DNA of 64,000 nucleotides from Molossus alvarezi (taxonomy: Eukaryota > Chordata > Mammalia > Chiroptera > Molossidae). The stretch is from NCBI GenBank assembly GCA_037176705.1, contig CM073890.1, forward strand, positions 101,174,591 to 101,238,590. Direction: 5' to 3'. Under the pieces are notes generated by a model. That model saw only the letters and a list, made by a program, of their open reading frames with translations, was not told the DNA's origin and searched no databases. This document shows positions 23,700-36,805 of the stretch, piece after piece; positions within the stretch are counted from its first letter, which is position 1, and each line of letters opens with the position of its first letter. The translations under genes were made by a program, and so were the position numbers.

Positions 23700-23980
23700 A
23701 AACATTTAAATTTAAGTGTATGATTCATTTTTAACTACTTGTTTGATATTATTAGATTTCTTTGCATATGGATATCTAATTATTCTAATATCATCTGTTG
23801 AAAAGACTAATATTTTTTTCATTTGAATTGCTTTTGCTAAATTATGTGTAACATCTCTATTCTGTTCTATTCATCTAAGTTTCAATCTTTGTGTTAGTAC
23901 CACAGTCACAATTATTACAGTTTTTTAAGTGTTTGAGTCAATTAGTGTGATTCCTTAAACTTTATTACAGTATTTGTTTT
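23700..23980 (-). mobile_element. Old L1M ORF2 remnant, antisense
   Basis: 'atctgttgaaaagactaa' (23796), 'ctctattctgttctattcatct' region (23855), 'gttagtaccacagtcac' (23892) and 'agtgtgattccttaaactttatta' region match the reversed middle of L1 ORF2. It abuts the sense remnant on its left in opposite orientation. Confidence 0.65.
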
Positions 23981-24540
23981 AAAATTTTACTCGCTTTTGT
24001 CTTATACTAAAATATAAAATAATACATAAAATGTAAAATTCAAAGTCATAAGTACTTGTTGAATAAGCAATGACATAAAAGTCTTTACTAATCGGAATCA
24101 CTACATAAATGAAGATTTTTATTATCACTGTAATTTTTAGAGAATATCAAGAATCTTAGATTTCTTAGACTTCTGAAGCTCTGCTCAGATGTTCTTAAAC
24201 ATTTCATTGTTTTTAAGGACTCTTGGTAATTGTATGACTCCTTTGGTTTACTTCTCAGGATACTTAAAATCCTTAAACTAAAATATCAAGGATGAAAAGA
24301 ATCACAAATACATTGAAATAAGGTTATAAAATAATTTTTAAATTGTGTGGTATATTAATAAAAATGACATTATTAAATATATAATTTATGTTTTGGCAGG
24401 AAGGCATCTAGTAATTATGATTGCAAAATAGTGCTAAGTATAAAATTAAGCACATATATAATATCTTTAATGGAACAGAAAAAAAAAGATATGTATAATT
24501 TTTAATAGTAACAAGGTACAAAATTTTATTGATAACAAAG
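23981..24540. other. AT-rich DNA, nothing recognised
   Basis: No repeat or gene is recognised. Confidence 0.5.
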
Positions 24541-24834
24541 TATAGATGCTTCCCAACTTACCGTGAGTGTCCTAATAAAGCCATCATAAGTTGAAAATAC
24601 TGTAAGTCAAAAGTGCATTTTAATTTTACACTGTAGAGTATCGGTGATTTATCCTCTGACCACGTGGCTGATGGAGTTGGGGCTCACTGCCACAGGGAGT
24701 ACCTACTGCACATCAACAGTCCAAGGAAAGATCAAAATTCAAAAGTACAGTTTCTACTGAATGCAAATTGCTTTCACAGCATTGTAAAGTCAAAAATTTT
24801 AAGTTGAACCATAGTAAGTTGAGGATAGTCTGCA
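24541..24834 (+). mobile_element. Tigger-like MITE (TcMar type)
   Basis: The left end 'tagatgcttcccaacttaccg' region and the right end 'catagtaagttgaggatagtctgca' region form imperfect terminal inverted repeats. The interior 'catcataagttgaaaatactgtaagtcaaaa' region is typical of a non-autonomous Tigger-type element. TA dinucleotides at the edges fit TA target sites. A second copy, opposite in orientation, is at 51087-51478. Confidence 0.7.
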
Positions 24835-24989
24835 CTCCAAGTACTGGTGTGACTCGTTATCCCCACTCATAATTGGAAAAAAAAAAAAATAGTGCAACAT
24901 TTCAGTTGGAGATTGTTGAAAATGAATATGTAATTTTTTCCATTTAAGCTCATGGATTTCTAATATTTTATTCATGAAGTTCTTGAGTG

Positions 24990-25870
24990 ACTAAAGGTGA
25001 AACCAAGCGGCGATGATTGGGTATGTTGTCTCTGGAAATCAAAGAATGAGTTCACGGACCGAGAGTAAATGATAGGAAAGTTTGTTGGAAAGATAGACAG
25101 ACTCCCCACAGCAGGGAGGGGACCCAAGTAGGTTGCCAGTGGGGCTCTGTTGTCTAGGGGTAGATATATATATACTTTGCTTGTCTCTGATTGGTCTTTT
25201 CAAGGAATTCTGCCTTAGCAACATCCATACATTTTACAGCTTGTGTTTCCCACCTGACTGGGTCCAGCCCTAGGTCATCTATAGGGCTTTCGTGGCTTCC
25301 TGTTTATAACTTCAACTTCTTCCAGACTATTAGTGAGGAGGAAGGGAAACGCCCTCAGAGCAACCTTATGCTTGCTTTCGGTTTTTCCCCAAAATCCAAT
25401 CATTCAGCAATCCTGTTGCCTTGCTCCCAGCAGAATTACCAGCACTATATTGTTTAAAATAAAATTCCTTGGAATTCTACAATCGCCTTTCCCCACTTTG
25501 CCTGAAACCGGCCTTTCTGGTTTTTGTTGTTGTTTTATAATTGACCTGTGCCCCTTCCCGGGGCTTCTAACGTGCATTTCTATAAATGGGGGCTGGGAGT
25601 TTCTGGCCTTGAAGGCAAACATTTGCCAGGTTGATTTTAGTTTTTATTTTGAGATGTAGCGTCTGAATAAACCTCCAGATACACTGTGCACTGGGCTGCC
25701 TGCCTGGGTGCTGAGCCTTCCCGTCCCAAGGTCCCGTCCCTCACTGCCTGACCTGCCTGTCTCCTCAAAGGCACCAGATTAAGAATGCTAATTAACAGAA
25801 ATTTATATTTACAAATGCTACTCAGTTTCCTTACAGTAGAGAACTTGTCTTTTAACATTAGTCAGCAGCA
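24990..25870 (-). mobile_element. ERV class I-like LTR, minus orientation
   Basis: On the minus strand: 'ccaatcagagacaagcaaagt', a TATA tract (tatatatata near 25165), then 'ctgtggggagtctgtctatctttccaacaaactttcc' region with AACAAA where AATAAA would be expected, then 'ggtccgtgaactcattctttg' and 'cccaatcatcgccgcttgg'. This is the usual U3-R-U5 wording of gammaretrovirus-like LTRs. The left boundary (LTR 3' end) lies near 24990-25015; the 5' end is uncertain. Confidence 0.5.
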
Positions 25871-25891
25871 ATGACTAGATGACCTGACTCG

Positions 25892-25900
25892 TCTATCTAT

Positions 25901-25955
<55 letters not shown>

Positions 25956-25970
25956 CCTATCATCTATCTA
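25892..25970. repeat. (TCTA)n microsatellite
   Basis: About 17 tandem TCTA units with few interruptions. It is likely to vary in length between individuals. Confidence 0.95.
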
Positions 25971-27705
25971 ATCTCTATGTCACCCCATAGGAATTTTGCA
26001 AAAGAATGCACTCTAATAGAAATAAAGTTTTTAGAAAATTTTCCCATCATGAATAAACCAAAGAGCTTTTTCTGCCTTTACAAAATGGTGTTTGCTTTTA
26101 AAATAGGTATTTTGGGATCCTTAGCTATTTAACAGAAGAAGGAGAAAGATCTGAAACAGCCTAGTGCTCAGTTTCCAAGAGTTAGCTGAAGAATAGTTCT
26201 CTTGAAAGCAGCCGATGGAATCCAGAGATACGGAGCAAAAGGTAACTGGGAGGTCGGCCAGAAGAGTCTATAGAATTGAAAGTATTTGCAGACATGCCCC
26301 TCAGGTAATTGATAAAAACTAGAGGTATAGCGCACTGAGATAAGAAACTACCAAACATAAGAGAATAAAATTTTTCTGCTGGGAAATACTGAGCTAATCC
26401 ATCAACTTTATTTTTTTAGTCCTTTTCTATTTCACTTTCCTTCAATAAAGTCTTTATTTTGACAATGTAGAAAGCTTTACACAAACAGACTGTAATGGAA
26501 AAAAGTGTAATAATCCTTAAATTCACTTTCTAGGACAAGTTTACTTGCTACAAAAGAAGGTAGAAAGTTGGCAATTTTTCGCACTTTTGAACTAACCATA
26601 AGCAAGTAGGGCTTTACAAAAATATCATGGAAATTGAATTAGTTTGGTCACTTGAATGGAACTATAGCTTTCAGTGGGATAAAAGTCGAAGCTACATTAA
26701 ACATCCAAAATTCATTCCTGACTCGTACCCAAAAATATGGCTCCATTCAATGTAGTAACTCTTGTCTTAATAGAAATTTGTACACTGAAAATTGACTTTT
26801 CTGCCTACACAGAATGGGTCATAGAACTGTCAGGGAAGAAACCGATATTGGATGATAACAATATTTACCAGGTATTTTACTTGGTGTAACCACCTGTTAG
26901 CTACAGGATCCTAGAAAAGGCACTTTAGCAGTTGCCCCCGATTCCTTGGATCACTAGACATCACACACCAAAAACAAATGCCTCAGGCCCTTACTCAGTT
27001 TGTGACTCTAGGAATCCCCAAAGTAGAAGTATCCCTTGACCTCAGGCAATCTTGGGGAAACTATTTCTTCTGCACTCCGGACTCCAAGTTCCTCATCATT
27101 TCTGCCTGCTCCTTCCGTATCCCTGAGTTTTACTTCTCTCCCTGGAAGATAAGAAAATACATTCCCTTCAGCATGTTTGACTCTTATAAAAGGATATTAA
27201 CAGAGTAGAGCTGTCTGTTCTCTCAGTGACACATTCTTTCAATCTTATCTCCCAGTCTTCTGCTTTCCAAGTGCCCTAGATGAGAATGTTGACAGGTTAG
27301 TGATCAGCCTCACATTCTACCCACAACGGTTGCTTCGTTCTACCACACGGCCCTCTGCTGCGTCTTGCCCCCACACCAGAGTCTTTTGTCATAAATAGGT
27401 GCATTTTTCTTTAAGGCACTCATCATCTTTTCCTGTGACCGTCTTTTATGGCATTCTCTTCTCACCGTCATTCTGCCAGATGCATTTTGAGTCTGTCTTT
27501 GAGTCCATGGGGATCTGGGCTTGCAAACCTGCGGGAGTAGTTAGATACAAGCTTAGAAAAATATTAAGCATTTGATAATAATGAAGGAGTTATGCTTGCC
27601 CAGAAATCCATTTGGTAATCCTTAGGAGGCGGCTTAATCACAGAGGCCAGCCCAGCCGGCATATCCCAAATTCAACCAAAGCCCAGAAAGGGCAATGTGT
27701 ATTGT
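25971..27705. other. Unassigned DNA
   Basis: No repeat is recognised with confidence. A plus-strand frame at 26978-27208 (76 codons) has no motif. The stretch 27210-27540 is somewhat GC-richer. Confidence 0.45.
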
Positions 27706-27709
27706 ACAG

Positions 27710-27835
27710 GCTCTCACACGTATATCATTTTCCCAAATTCTCACTATAACTCAGTGATAGTTGTTTAGAACTCCTAGATGATATTTTATAACAAAAGAGA
27801 GCTGGATAAATTGAAGTCAAATAAGAAGTGGCACT
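27710..27835 (-). mobile_element. MIR-like fragment, antisense
   Basis: 'attctcactataactcagtgatagt' region followed by 'gctggataaattgaagtcaaataagaagtgg' region has the layout of the reversed MIR core, ending in a 'taagtgg' word. It is weak and short. Confidence 0.3.
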
Positions 27836-28119
27836 GTTGCACTAAAACAAGGTATATCTAAACCACCCAATGGATATATCATTATTCAAAATGTCAATGG
27901 AGTTCATACAATAATTAATTGACTACCAAGAATAACACAGTACAATAAATCTGTTTTCTATGTAGCGCCAGCACATGGACAAATACAATCAAATGAAATC
28001 AAGCCCAAGACTAGTGTTTTTTCCTGGGTGAAATTCTATCTAACAACTCTTAATTTTGAAATATCAGGAAGCAATATGGCTTTATTTCTTTGCTTCTTAA
28101 GAAATTTTGTCAGAGGCAA

Positions 28120-28367
28120 GTTATGTAGCAATTAGATCCATGGTCTCCAGAATCCACCATCAACCTCACTCCAAACCACACCCCTGTTGGCTATGTGATT
28201 TCAGATAAAGTATTTAATGTCTTCGTCTTCATTTTCTCATCTGAAAAAGGGGACAGCAGTACTTAGTAATAGCATTATTTTGGAAATTAAGTGAGACATG
28301 ACTTACAAAGAATGGAACACATTGCCTGGCGCTCAGCAGGCACTGAACAAATAATAGCTGTTTTAAA
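28120..28367 (+). mobile_element. MIR SINE
   Basis: 'ggctatgtgatttcagataaagta' region (28189), 'ttcattttctcatctgaaaa' (28228), 'gaaattaagtgagacatgac' (28283) and 'cattgcctggcgctcagcag' (28320) follow the MIR core and tail in order. Confidence 0.8.
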
Positions 28368-28369
28368 TT

Positions 28370-31265
28370 TAGAAAACAAAAAATACACTGCTTAAATCAA
28401 ATCATAAAATAACAGAAGAGGCTTAGAAGTGTGTGTTTTAACTTTCACATTTCTGTATTCCAAACATATTAATAATCACAGGCTGTGGTTGATATCTAGC
28501 TTCAGTGAATTAACACTATTTTTTTCTGCTGTTTATTCCCTACAAAGTATAGAAAAAAATGTTTGAGGTCAGAGGAGATATATAGTTGCTAGTGAGTAAG
28601 AAAATATGGTTAAATTACAGGGCAGCATGAAGGGGTTGCAAGCTGTCAGCAGTCCTGGTTTAGAGTACGTCCAGTTGGCAAGGGTATTTATTCTCTCTTC
28701 AGTCACATGCATGTTTATAATTATAAGACAGAATAGAATGTCATCAAGGTAGGACTTTTACTATTAGGGTACAAGGAATGGGGAGACCAGGTCCATCAAT
28801 TAAGAAAAGCATGCTACACTACACAAAATAAAATTATACTCAGCAGCTTAAAACAATCCAAGTGTATGTTTTGCTCATGTGATATGTTCAACATAGTTGG
28901 GGGGGGGGTGTTGTTAGTTGTCTTCAAACTCTGGAGGGTCTCAAGTTGACAGTTAAATGCTCTATCTTCAAGGTATACTTAACGTTTGTGTTTGCTCAGA
29001 ACTCGATGATGGGAGCTAGGCCAACTGCCCTACCCTACAAAGAGGGGAGTAGAAAGTGCAACATTACCTGAATAGGAGACAATCAGTATATTTGCAACAG
29101 CATGAATGCTCCGGCACCTTGCAAATGGAAGAGCATCTGTACAGGCATGGCTCTTGAGGAAGTGTGATAGGATCAGTGTAAGAGTTAAAATCTTAAAAAA
29201 TGAAGGGTAAAAAATAAAACAATTGCAAATAACTTTCTTGAAGTGTTTGTTTTGTTTTGTTGAGTGGTAGTTGTTTTTTTTTTTGTTTTGTTTTGTATGA
29301 TAGGAAGCTTGCCATTTAAAAACAAATACAGTGGCATGTTTTGATTTTGGTTAAAAAAATTAAGGGCAGATAATCACGGATTCTATAAATAAGTAAAAAT
29401 AAAAAACATGCTGGAGAGTAGGCAGCGAAATCTGGTAAGTGTTTTAGAGCCGAGCCAAGAGGCACGCTCAGTCTGAAATAATGAGGAGCGAGAACAGTAT
29501 GTCCACCTCTGGTTCAGTTTCATGAGAGAGCTTCAGGGACAACAGTCATCTCAGGTAAAAGCCAGGTATCATTTGAAGCAACAAGGTAAGTAAAATGATG
29601 AGTGGAGAATTGGGGTCAGAAGACTGTGATGGAGAGGACACAATAAAAGAAAGGATCAGAAGTGGGACAGGATGGCAGACGGGGTCACACTAAGCAATGC
29701 ACAGATGCGTGTAGGGCTTGTTTCCAAGGTTATGAGGCATGACCTGGGACTTAGACCGCCTTACGGTGTCCAGGGCACAAAGACCAAGGGCTGGATGAGG
29801 TTTGCGTTCATGCTCTCCAAGGCTGATTGTCGTGGTGACATCTCTGGGCTCTTTCCATGAGCCCAGAGAACTCATTGGCTACATTGAATCGGCACCATCT
29901 TCACCATCTCAACTGCTGACGAAGTCGAAAGCGTGCACGGAGTTGTAGGATAATGCTGACAATTGTTTAAAAGATTTGAATTATAGCAGCAACCAATTCG
30001 GATAATAAAATTTCAGATAATAAAAATCTCTTGTTCGTGTCCTTTCAGTTTACTAGGAAATCTGGCCAGTGTTTATTTTATTTTCTCTTTGGATGAAGAA
30101 CCTAATAAAAGTCCTAATTAGCTTGACATTCACTTGTGTGAAATAAGTAACGGGTATGTCCATAATTAGATGTTGGACTAGAGAAACTGCCGGAATTGTG
30201 TATATGATTCTATTGCTAAAGATCTGTTACAGTGATGAGGTTTTTGTCTTGGAGTTTTATCTAGCAGAATTGTTGAGTAGGTAATTATTTTAAAAAATAG
30301 ATCTATTCTACTAAGGGATTCGAATGAAAAGCTATTAAAGAAGATAGTGATACAATTGGTTTCTGGCCCGGTAAATGGTAACATGAGGAGATAAAAATTT
30401 TAAATCAGTTAATTTATCACATACCTTTTTTAGTTTCCTGTAATTTAAAAGCATATTTCCCCATCTCTACTTTTAATGAACTCCCCACTGATTAGATCAG
30501 CTTGCTTTCTATAACTTTGAATAAATAGATGTTTATACAATAAACATATCAGTGGTATATTTCATATGACCAATTAAAGAGTCTACTCTGAAAATAAAAC
30601 ACTTTGAATTAAACAACTTGTAAAAGACCTACATTTAGTGGTAGCCTTGGATAAGGAGTATAGTGTGTTGTCTTAAAATTGAAGGTATAAAAATTACCCG
30701 ATAAATAATATAAAAAGGATTATGTTTTATTACCGTGCAGAAATAAATATCCACAAAGTATTCTTCTAAAACTAACAGTAACTAACACTGAGTAACAGTC
30801 ATACAGTCTTTATAGAGAACTGACATTTCCAGGCGCTATTTAGCTCTAAAAATTAACACCCAGAGGATGTGCTTGGCAGCAAGTGATCCTGGGCTACTCC
30901 TTGTTCTCCATGGCCCAAATGCCTTCAACTCAATACAATCATGATTTCAAGAACTGTTGATAATTAAATTACAAGTTCAAAAGTGATCTTCTGATTTAGG
31001 TAGGAAAAACTACTTAGGATATATGTTAATTATAAAGATTCTTCCCTATATATGTGCTTCAGATTTAAGTGTAGATAAGAAAATATTTTTGCCTCAAAAC
31101 TGATGGCATAGTCTTAAGGTCTGCAGGAGAAGTTTATGGATTCAAGAACTATCTGGAAATTTGGGTAAACAGTTCTGGTTTGATTTTGGGTCTCTTGACT
31201 CATTTTAACTGTTGATTGTATAAATAAATAAATATATATATATATTAGAAATATATTATTCATTT
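28370..31265. other. Long unassigned region
   Basis: There is no confident repeat over about 2.9 kb. It contains a G run at 28899-28908, a (GTTTT)n-like tract at 29244-29297, and a CpG-bearing patch at 29660-29945 with opposed frames (29672-29860 + and 29690-29875 -). That patch reads a little like a processed-gene fragment, but I could not match it to a protein. Confidence 0.4.
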
Positions 31266-31277
31266 AAAATTCCTCAG

Positions 31278-31531
31278 TTGTTTTTTTTAATCCTCATTTG
31301 AGGACATTTTCCCATTTTTGTTCATATAGAGTGGGGGGGAGAGAGGAAGAGAGAGAGAGAGAGAGAGAGAGACATCAACATGAAAGGGACACATCAAGTG
31401 GCTGCCTCCTGCAGGACCCAACCAGGGCCAGGGACAAACTGCAACTGAGGTACATGCCCTTAGCAGGAACCCAACCCAGGTTTCTGTACCACAGGCCGAC
31501 GCTCTAACCGCTGAGCCAAACCGGCCAGGGC
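31278..31531 (-). mobile_element. VES-type tRNA SINE (type A)
   Basis: The target-site duplication aaaattcctcag is at 31266-31277 and 31532-31543. On minus it has the head, box B (somewhat mutated, 'gggttgggttcct'), the CT-rich middle, the hairpin tcctc-attt-gagga at 31291-31304 and an A-tail. It has lost several head CpGs and the duplication is shorter than in the 7.8 kb copy, so it is probably older. Confidence 0.9.
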
Positions 31532-32061
31532 AAAATTCCTCAGATTCTTAAATATTCAGACACTTCGATGAACATGAGTACTGTTATTCTCATTGGCTGA
31601 ACAGAAGAAAATAAGAATAATTAGCACCAGGACCAACACTGTATCATTGCAAAAAGAGGTCACACTTGGAAGAGTAAAGGCTCATATACTTACACTGTAT
31701 CCCACATAGTTGGCTTCAAGTTTTACACATGGTATTTCAAGCCATCATGATCTGTGTCGATTCTTGTTCCCCAAATGTATTTCTTTAATATCACACCTCA
31801 TTATTTATTTATTTTTATTTTTTATTAATTTATTTTTGTTACAGATATTTCTCCTTTTTTTCCCCATCGACACCCTCCTTCCCATCCCCCCCAACCCCAT
31901 ACCGAGCTTTGTTGTCAATGTCCATTGGCTATGCGTACATGCATATCAGTTCTGTGGTTTATCTTTTCCCTCCCACCACCAACCCCTCTTCTGAGGGTTG
32001 TCAGTCTGTACCCTACTTCCAAGACTCTAGGTCCACCCTATTCCTCAGACTGTTATGTTCA

Positions 32062-35000
32062 TTATATTCCACAAATAAGTGAGATCAGGTGATAATTGTC
32101 TTTCTCTGTTTGGCTTGTTGCACTTAGGATAATACTTTCCAGTTCCCTCCGTGTCATCTCAAAAGATAAGAGATCTTGCTTTCTTACAGCTGCATAGTAC
32201 TCCGTTGTGTATATGTACTACTGTTTTTTTATCCATTCATCTACTGATGGACACTTGGGCTGTTTCCACATCTTAGCAATTGTAAATAGTACTACTATAA
32301 AAATGGGGGTACATTTGTTCTTTCTGATTGGTGTTTCAGGCTTCTTAGGGTATATTCCTAGAAGTGGGATCACTGGATCAAATAGCAATTCAATTTCTAA
32401 TATTTTGAGGTAATACCATATTGTTTTTCATAGTGGCTGCACCAGTCTGCGTTCCCATCAGCAGTGTACTAGAGTCCCCTTTCTTCACACCCTCGCCAAC
32501 ACTTGTTGTTTGATGATTTGTTGATGGCGGCCATTCTGACAGGTGTGAGGTGATACCTCATTGTTGTTTTAATTTGCATCTCTCTGATGATTAGTGATAA
32601 TGAGCATTTCTTCATATGTCTCTTGGCCATTTGTATGTCCTGTTTGAAGAGATGTCTATTTAGCTCCTCTGCCCATTTTTTCATTGGGTTCTTTGTCTTC
32701 CTTTTGTTGAGTTGTACGAGTACTCTATATATTTTGGAAATTAACCCCTTATATGATATATCATTGGCAAAGATGCTCTCCCATACAGTGGGTTGCCTTT
32801 CCATTTTGGTGGTTGTTTCTTTTACTGTGCAGAAGATTTTTAATTTGATGTAGTCCCATGTGTTCATTTTTTCCTTTGATTCTGTTGCCTTAAATGATGT
32901 ATCAGTGAAATTTTGTTGCCTACATTTTCTTTTAGGATTTTTATGGATTCACAGATCACATTTAAGCTTTTTATCTATTTTGAGTTTATTCTTGTGTATG
33001 GTGTAAGTTGATGGTCTTGTTTCATTTTATGCATATAGTTGTCCAATTTTCCCAACACCATTTATTAAAGAGGCTGTCCTTACTCCATTGTATGTTCTTT
33101 CCTCCTTTGTCAAGTATTAATCAAGCATAATGTCTTGGATCCATTTCTTGGTTCTCTGTTCTGTTCCACTGGTCTATATGTCTGTTCTTATGCCAGTACC
33201 AGGATGTTTTGATTACAGTAGCTTTGTAGTATAATCTGATATCTGGTACTGTGATCCCACCTACTTTGTCCTTCTTTTTCAAGATTGCTGGGGCTATTCG
33301 GGATCTTTTTTGGTTCCATATAAACTTTTGAAGTATTTGTTCTAGTTCTGTAAAATATGTCTTTGGTATTTTGATAGAAATTGCATTGAACTATAGATTG
33401 CTTTGGGTAATATTGACATTACAATGATGTGAATTCGTCCAATCCATGAACATGGTATGTGTTTCTACTTTTTTTATATCTTCCTCTATTTCTTTTTTCA
33501 ATGTCCTGTAGTTTTCTGCAAATAGGTCCTTTACTTCTTTGATTAAGTTTATTCCTAGGTATCTTAATTTCTTTGCCGCAACGGTAAATGAGATTTTTTT
33601 TTATTTTCACTTTCTATGAGTTCATCATTGGTGTATAAGAATGCCATCGATTTCTTGATGTTAATTTTGTATCCTGCTACTTTGCCAAATTAATTTATTA
33701 AGTCTAGTAGATTTTTTATGGAGTCTTTGGGTTTTTCTATGTATAATATCATGTCATCTGCAAATAATGACAGTATCACTTCCTCCTTTCCAATTTGGAT
33801 TCATTTTATTTTTTTCTTCCTGTCTGATTGCTGTGGCTAAGACTTCCAGTACTATGTTAAATGAGCGTAGTGAAAGTGGGCATCCCTGTCTTGTTCCTGT
33901 TCTTAAGTGAAATGCTTTTAGTTTTTGCTCATTAAGTATGATGTTGGCTGTAGGTCTTTCATATATGGCCTTTATTATGTCAAGATATAATCCCTGTATT
34001 CCCACATTGCTGAGCATTTTTATCAGAAACAGGTGCTGGATTTTGTCAAATGCTTTTTCAGCATCTATTGATATAATCATGTGGTTTTTATTCTTCATTT
34101 TGTTTATGTGGTGTATCACATTTATTGATTTGAGAATATTGTACCAGCCTTGCATCCCTGGGATGAATCTCACTTGGTCAAGGTGAATAATTTTTTTGAT
34201 GTATTGCTGGATACAATTTGCTAGTATTTTGTTCAGGATTTTGGTATCTATCTTCATAAGGGATATTGGCCTGTAGTTTTCTTTCTTTGTAGTCTTTTTT
34301 CTGGTTTTGGAATTAGAATTATGCTGGCCTCATAAAACAAGTTTGAAAGTTTTCCTTCTTCTTGAATTTTTTGAAATAGTTTGAGAAGAATGGTTGTTAG
34401 TTCTTTTTTTGAATGTTTGGTAAAACTCCCCTGTGAAGCCATCCGGGCTTGGGCTTTTGTTTGCTGGGAGAGTCTTGAGTACCTCTTCAATTTCCTTAGT
34501 TGTTATTGGTCTGTTCAAATTATCTCTCTTCCCGGTCCAGTTTTGGGAGATGATGTGTTTCTAGAAATTTGTCCATTTGGCTTCAATTACTGAATTTGTT
34601 GCCATATAATTGTTTATAATATTTGTTCAGTATCCTTTGTATTTTTGTGGTGTCAGTTATTATTTCTCCTCTTTCATTTGTGATTTTGTGTATTTGGGTT
34701 CTCTCTCTTTATTTCTTGGTGAGTCTAGCTAAGTGTCCATCAATCTTGTTTATCTTTTAAAAACCAGCTCTTTGTTTCATTGATCCTTTGAATTATTTTT
34801 TTTTTTTTTTGGTCCCTATGTTTATTTCTGCTCTGACCTTTACCATTTTCTTCCTTCTACTTGCTCTGGGGTATTCTTTTGTTTGCTTTCTAGTTCTTTA
34901 CGTTGTGAGGTTAAATAGTCTATTAGAGATTTTTCTTGGTTTGTGAGGTAGGCCTATAGTGCTATGCACTTCCCTCTCAGAACTGCTTTTGCTGCAACCC

Positions 35001-35859
35001 ATAGAATATGTGTTGTTGTGCATTCGTTTTCATTGGTTTCCAGGAAATTTTTAATTTCTTCCTTGATCTCCTTGGTAACCCATTCATTGTTTAATAACAT
35101 GATATTTAGGCTCCATGAGTTCCATTGTCTTTACATGTTCTTGTTGCAATTGATTTCTAGTTTCATGCCAGTGTGTCTGAGAAGATGCTTGATATGATTT
35201 CAATCTTCTTGAACTTGTAGAGACTTGCTTTGTGTCCTACCATGTGGTCAATCTTTGAAAATGCCCCATGTGCACTTGAGAAGAATGTGAATAATATAGT
35301 TTTGGGGTGTAATACTCTGTAGATATCAATTAAATCCATTTAGTTTAGTGCTTCATTTAGAATCTCTGTTTCCTTGCTAATATTTTTTTTTCTAGAGAAT
35401 CTATCCTGTGATGTCAGTGGGGTGTTGAAGTCCCCTGCTATGATTGTATTGCTGTTGATTTCTCCTTTGAAGTCCTCCAAAAGACTTTTAATATATTTTG
35501 GTATTCCTATATTGGGTGCATATATTTACCAATGTTATGTCTTCCTGTTGGATAGATTCTTTTAATATTATGTAGTGGCCTTCTTTGTCTCTAGTTATGG
35601 CCTTTATTTTGAAATCTATTTTATCAGATATGAGTACTGCTACCACAGCTTGTTTTTCCTTTTTGTTTGCTTGGAAGATTTTTTTCCATCCCTTCACTTT
35701 CAACCTATGTGAATCTTTTGTTGTGAAGTAAGTCTCTTGTAAACAACATATATATGAGTCATGCTTTCTTATCCAATCAGCTACTCTATGTCTTTTTATT
35801 GGAATGTTCAATCCATTTACATTTAAGGTGATTATTGATATGTACTTATTTATTGCCAT
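32062..35859 (-). pseudogene. L1 ORF2 pseudogene (endonuclease and reverse transcriptase)
   Basis: The span from the start ATG at 35859 to the stop at 32062-32064 is 1,266 codons, normal for L1 ORF2. The first 123 codons are open and carry the endonuclease words NGLN near the N-terminus and CLQET with the catalytic Glu. The reverse transcriptase is recognisable in the piece 34257-33754, with [10 protein letters not shown] (motif A) and GTRQGCPLS (motif B). The catalytic FADD (coded at 33753-33764) lies in another frame, so a frameshift separates motifs B and C. A further open piece at 32867-32469 covers the late region with HMKKC and CWRGC. No long frame exists between about 35488 and 34520. 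It is a dead copy. Confidence 0.88.
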
Positions 35860-35889
35860 TTTTGTTTAGTGTGGTTTTATTTTTCTTTC

Positions 35890-36805
35890 TATTTCTTCTA
35901 CTAATTACTGCAGTTCTTTTAACATTTCTTTGGTGCTAATGTATTCCCTTAGCCTTTTTTTTTTTGTCTGGGAAGCTCTTTATTTGACCTTCTATTTTGA
36001 ATGATTGCCTTGCTGGATAGAGTAGTCTTGGATTCAGATCCTTGTTTTTCATGACCTTGATTACATCATGCCATTCCCTTCTGACCTGTAGTGTTTCTGT
36101 TGAGAAGTCAGTTGATTGCCTTATGGGGGTTTCTTTGCAGGTAACCTGTTGCTTATCTCTTGCTGCCTTTGGGATTCTCTCTCTGTCTTTAATTTTTGGC
36201 ATTTTAATTACTATGTGTCTTGGTGTGGGACTGTTTGGGTTCTTCTTACTTGGGGCTCTCTGTGCTTCTTGAACTGGAGTGCCTTCTTCCTTCACCAAGT
36301 TAGGGAAGTTTTCTGTCACTATTTCTTCAATTATATTCTCTAACTCTTGCTCATTTTCTTCTTTTTCGGGGACTCCTATGATGCGAATATTATTATGTGT
36401 CTAGTTGTCCCACAATTCTTTTAAGCTGTCTTCCTGTTTTTTAATTGTTTTTTTTTTTTCCTTTTGGTTTTCTGATTGGTTGATTTATTTTACCCTGTCT
36501 TCTAATTCACTGATCCAGTCCTTAGCTTCCTCTCTTCTGCTATTTAGACCTTCCAATGTGTTATTTAATTCTGCTATGTCATTCTTCATTTATTCTTGGT
36601 GGTTTTTAATTTCCAACTGGTTGATTTTCAATGTTTCTATGTTTTCACTCATGGTGCTCATGTCCTTACACATGCTGTTGACCTTCCTCAAGATCATGGC
36701 TCTGAATGCTAGCTCTGTTAACTTGCTTAAATGTGTTTCATTTATCTCATCTTTGGTTGAGATCTCTTGTTCTTTCATTTGGAATTTGTTTCTTTGTTTT
36801 ACCAT
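35890..36805 (-). pseudogene. L1 ORF1 pseudogene
   Basis: The piece 36805-36590 (71 codons) starts at an ATG and is rich in Lys, Glu, Met and Leu, as in the coiled-coil half of ORF1p. A TAA interrupts it. The piece 36319-35936 (127 codons) carries PTPRHI, REWHDV and LYPARQSFK, the conserved words of the RNA-binding RRM and C-terminal domains. ORF1p normally forms trimers that coat L1 RNA. The total length fits a protein of about 300 residues, but it is broken at least once between 36590 and 36319. The start is inferred and could lie slightly upstream. Confidence 0.8.

Noticed and set aside
34381..36343. Several plus-strand frames of 60-80 codons
   Set aside because: All are shadows of the minus-strand L1 ORFs.
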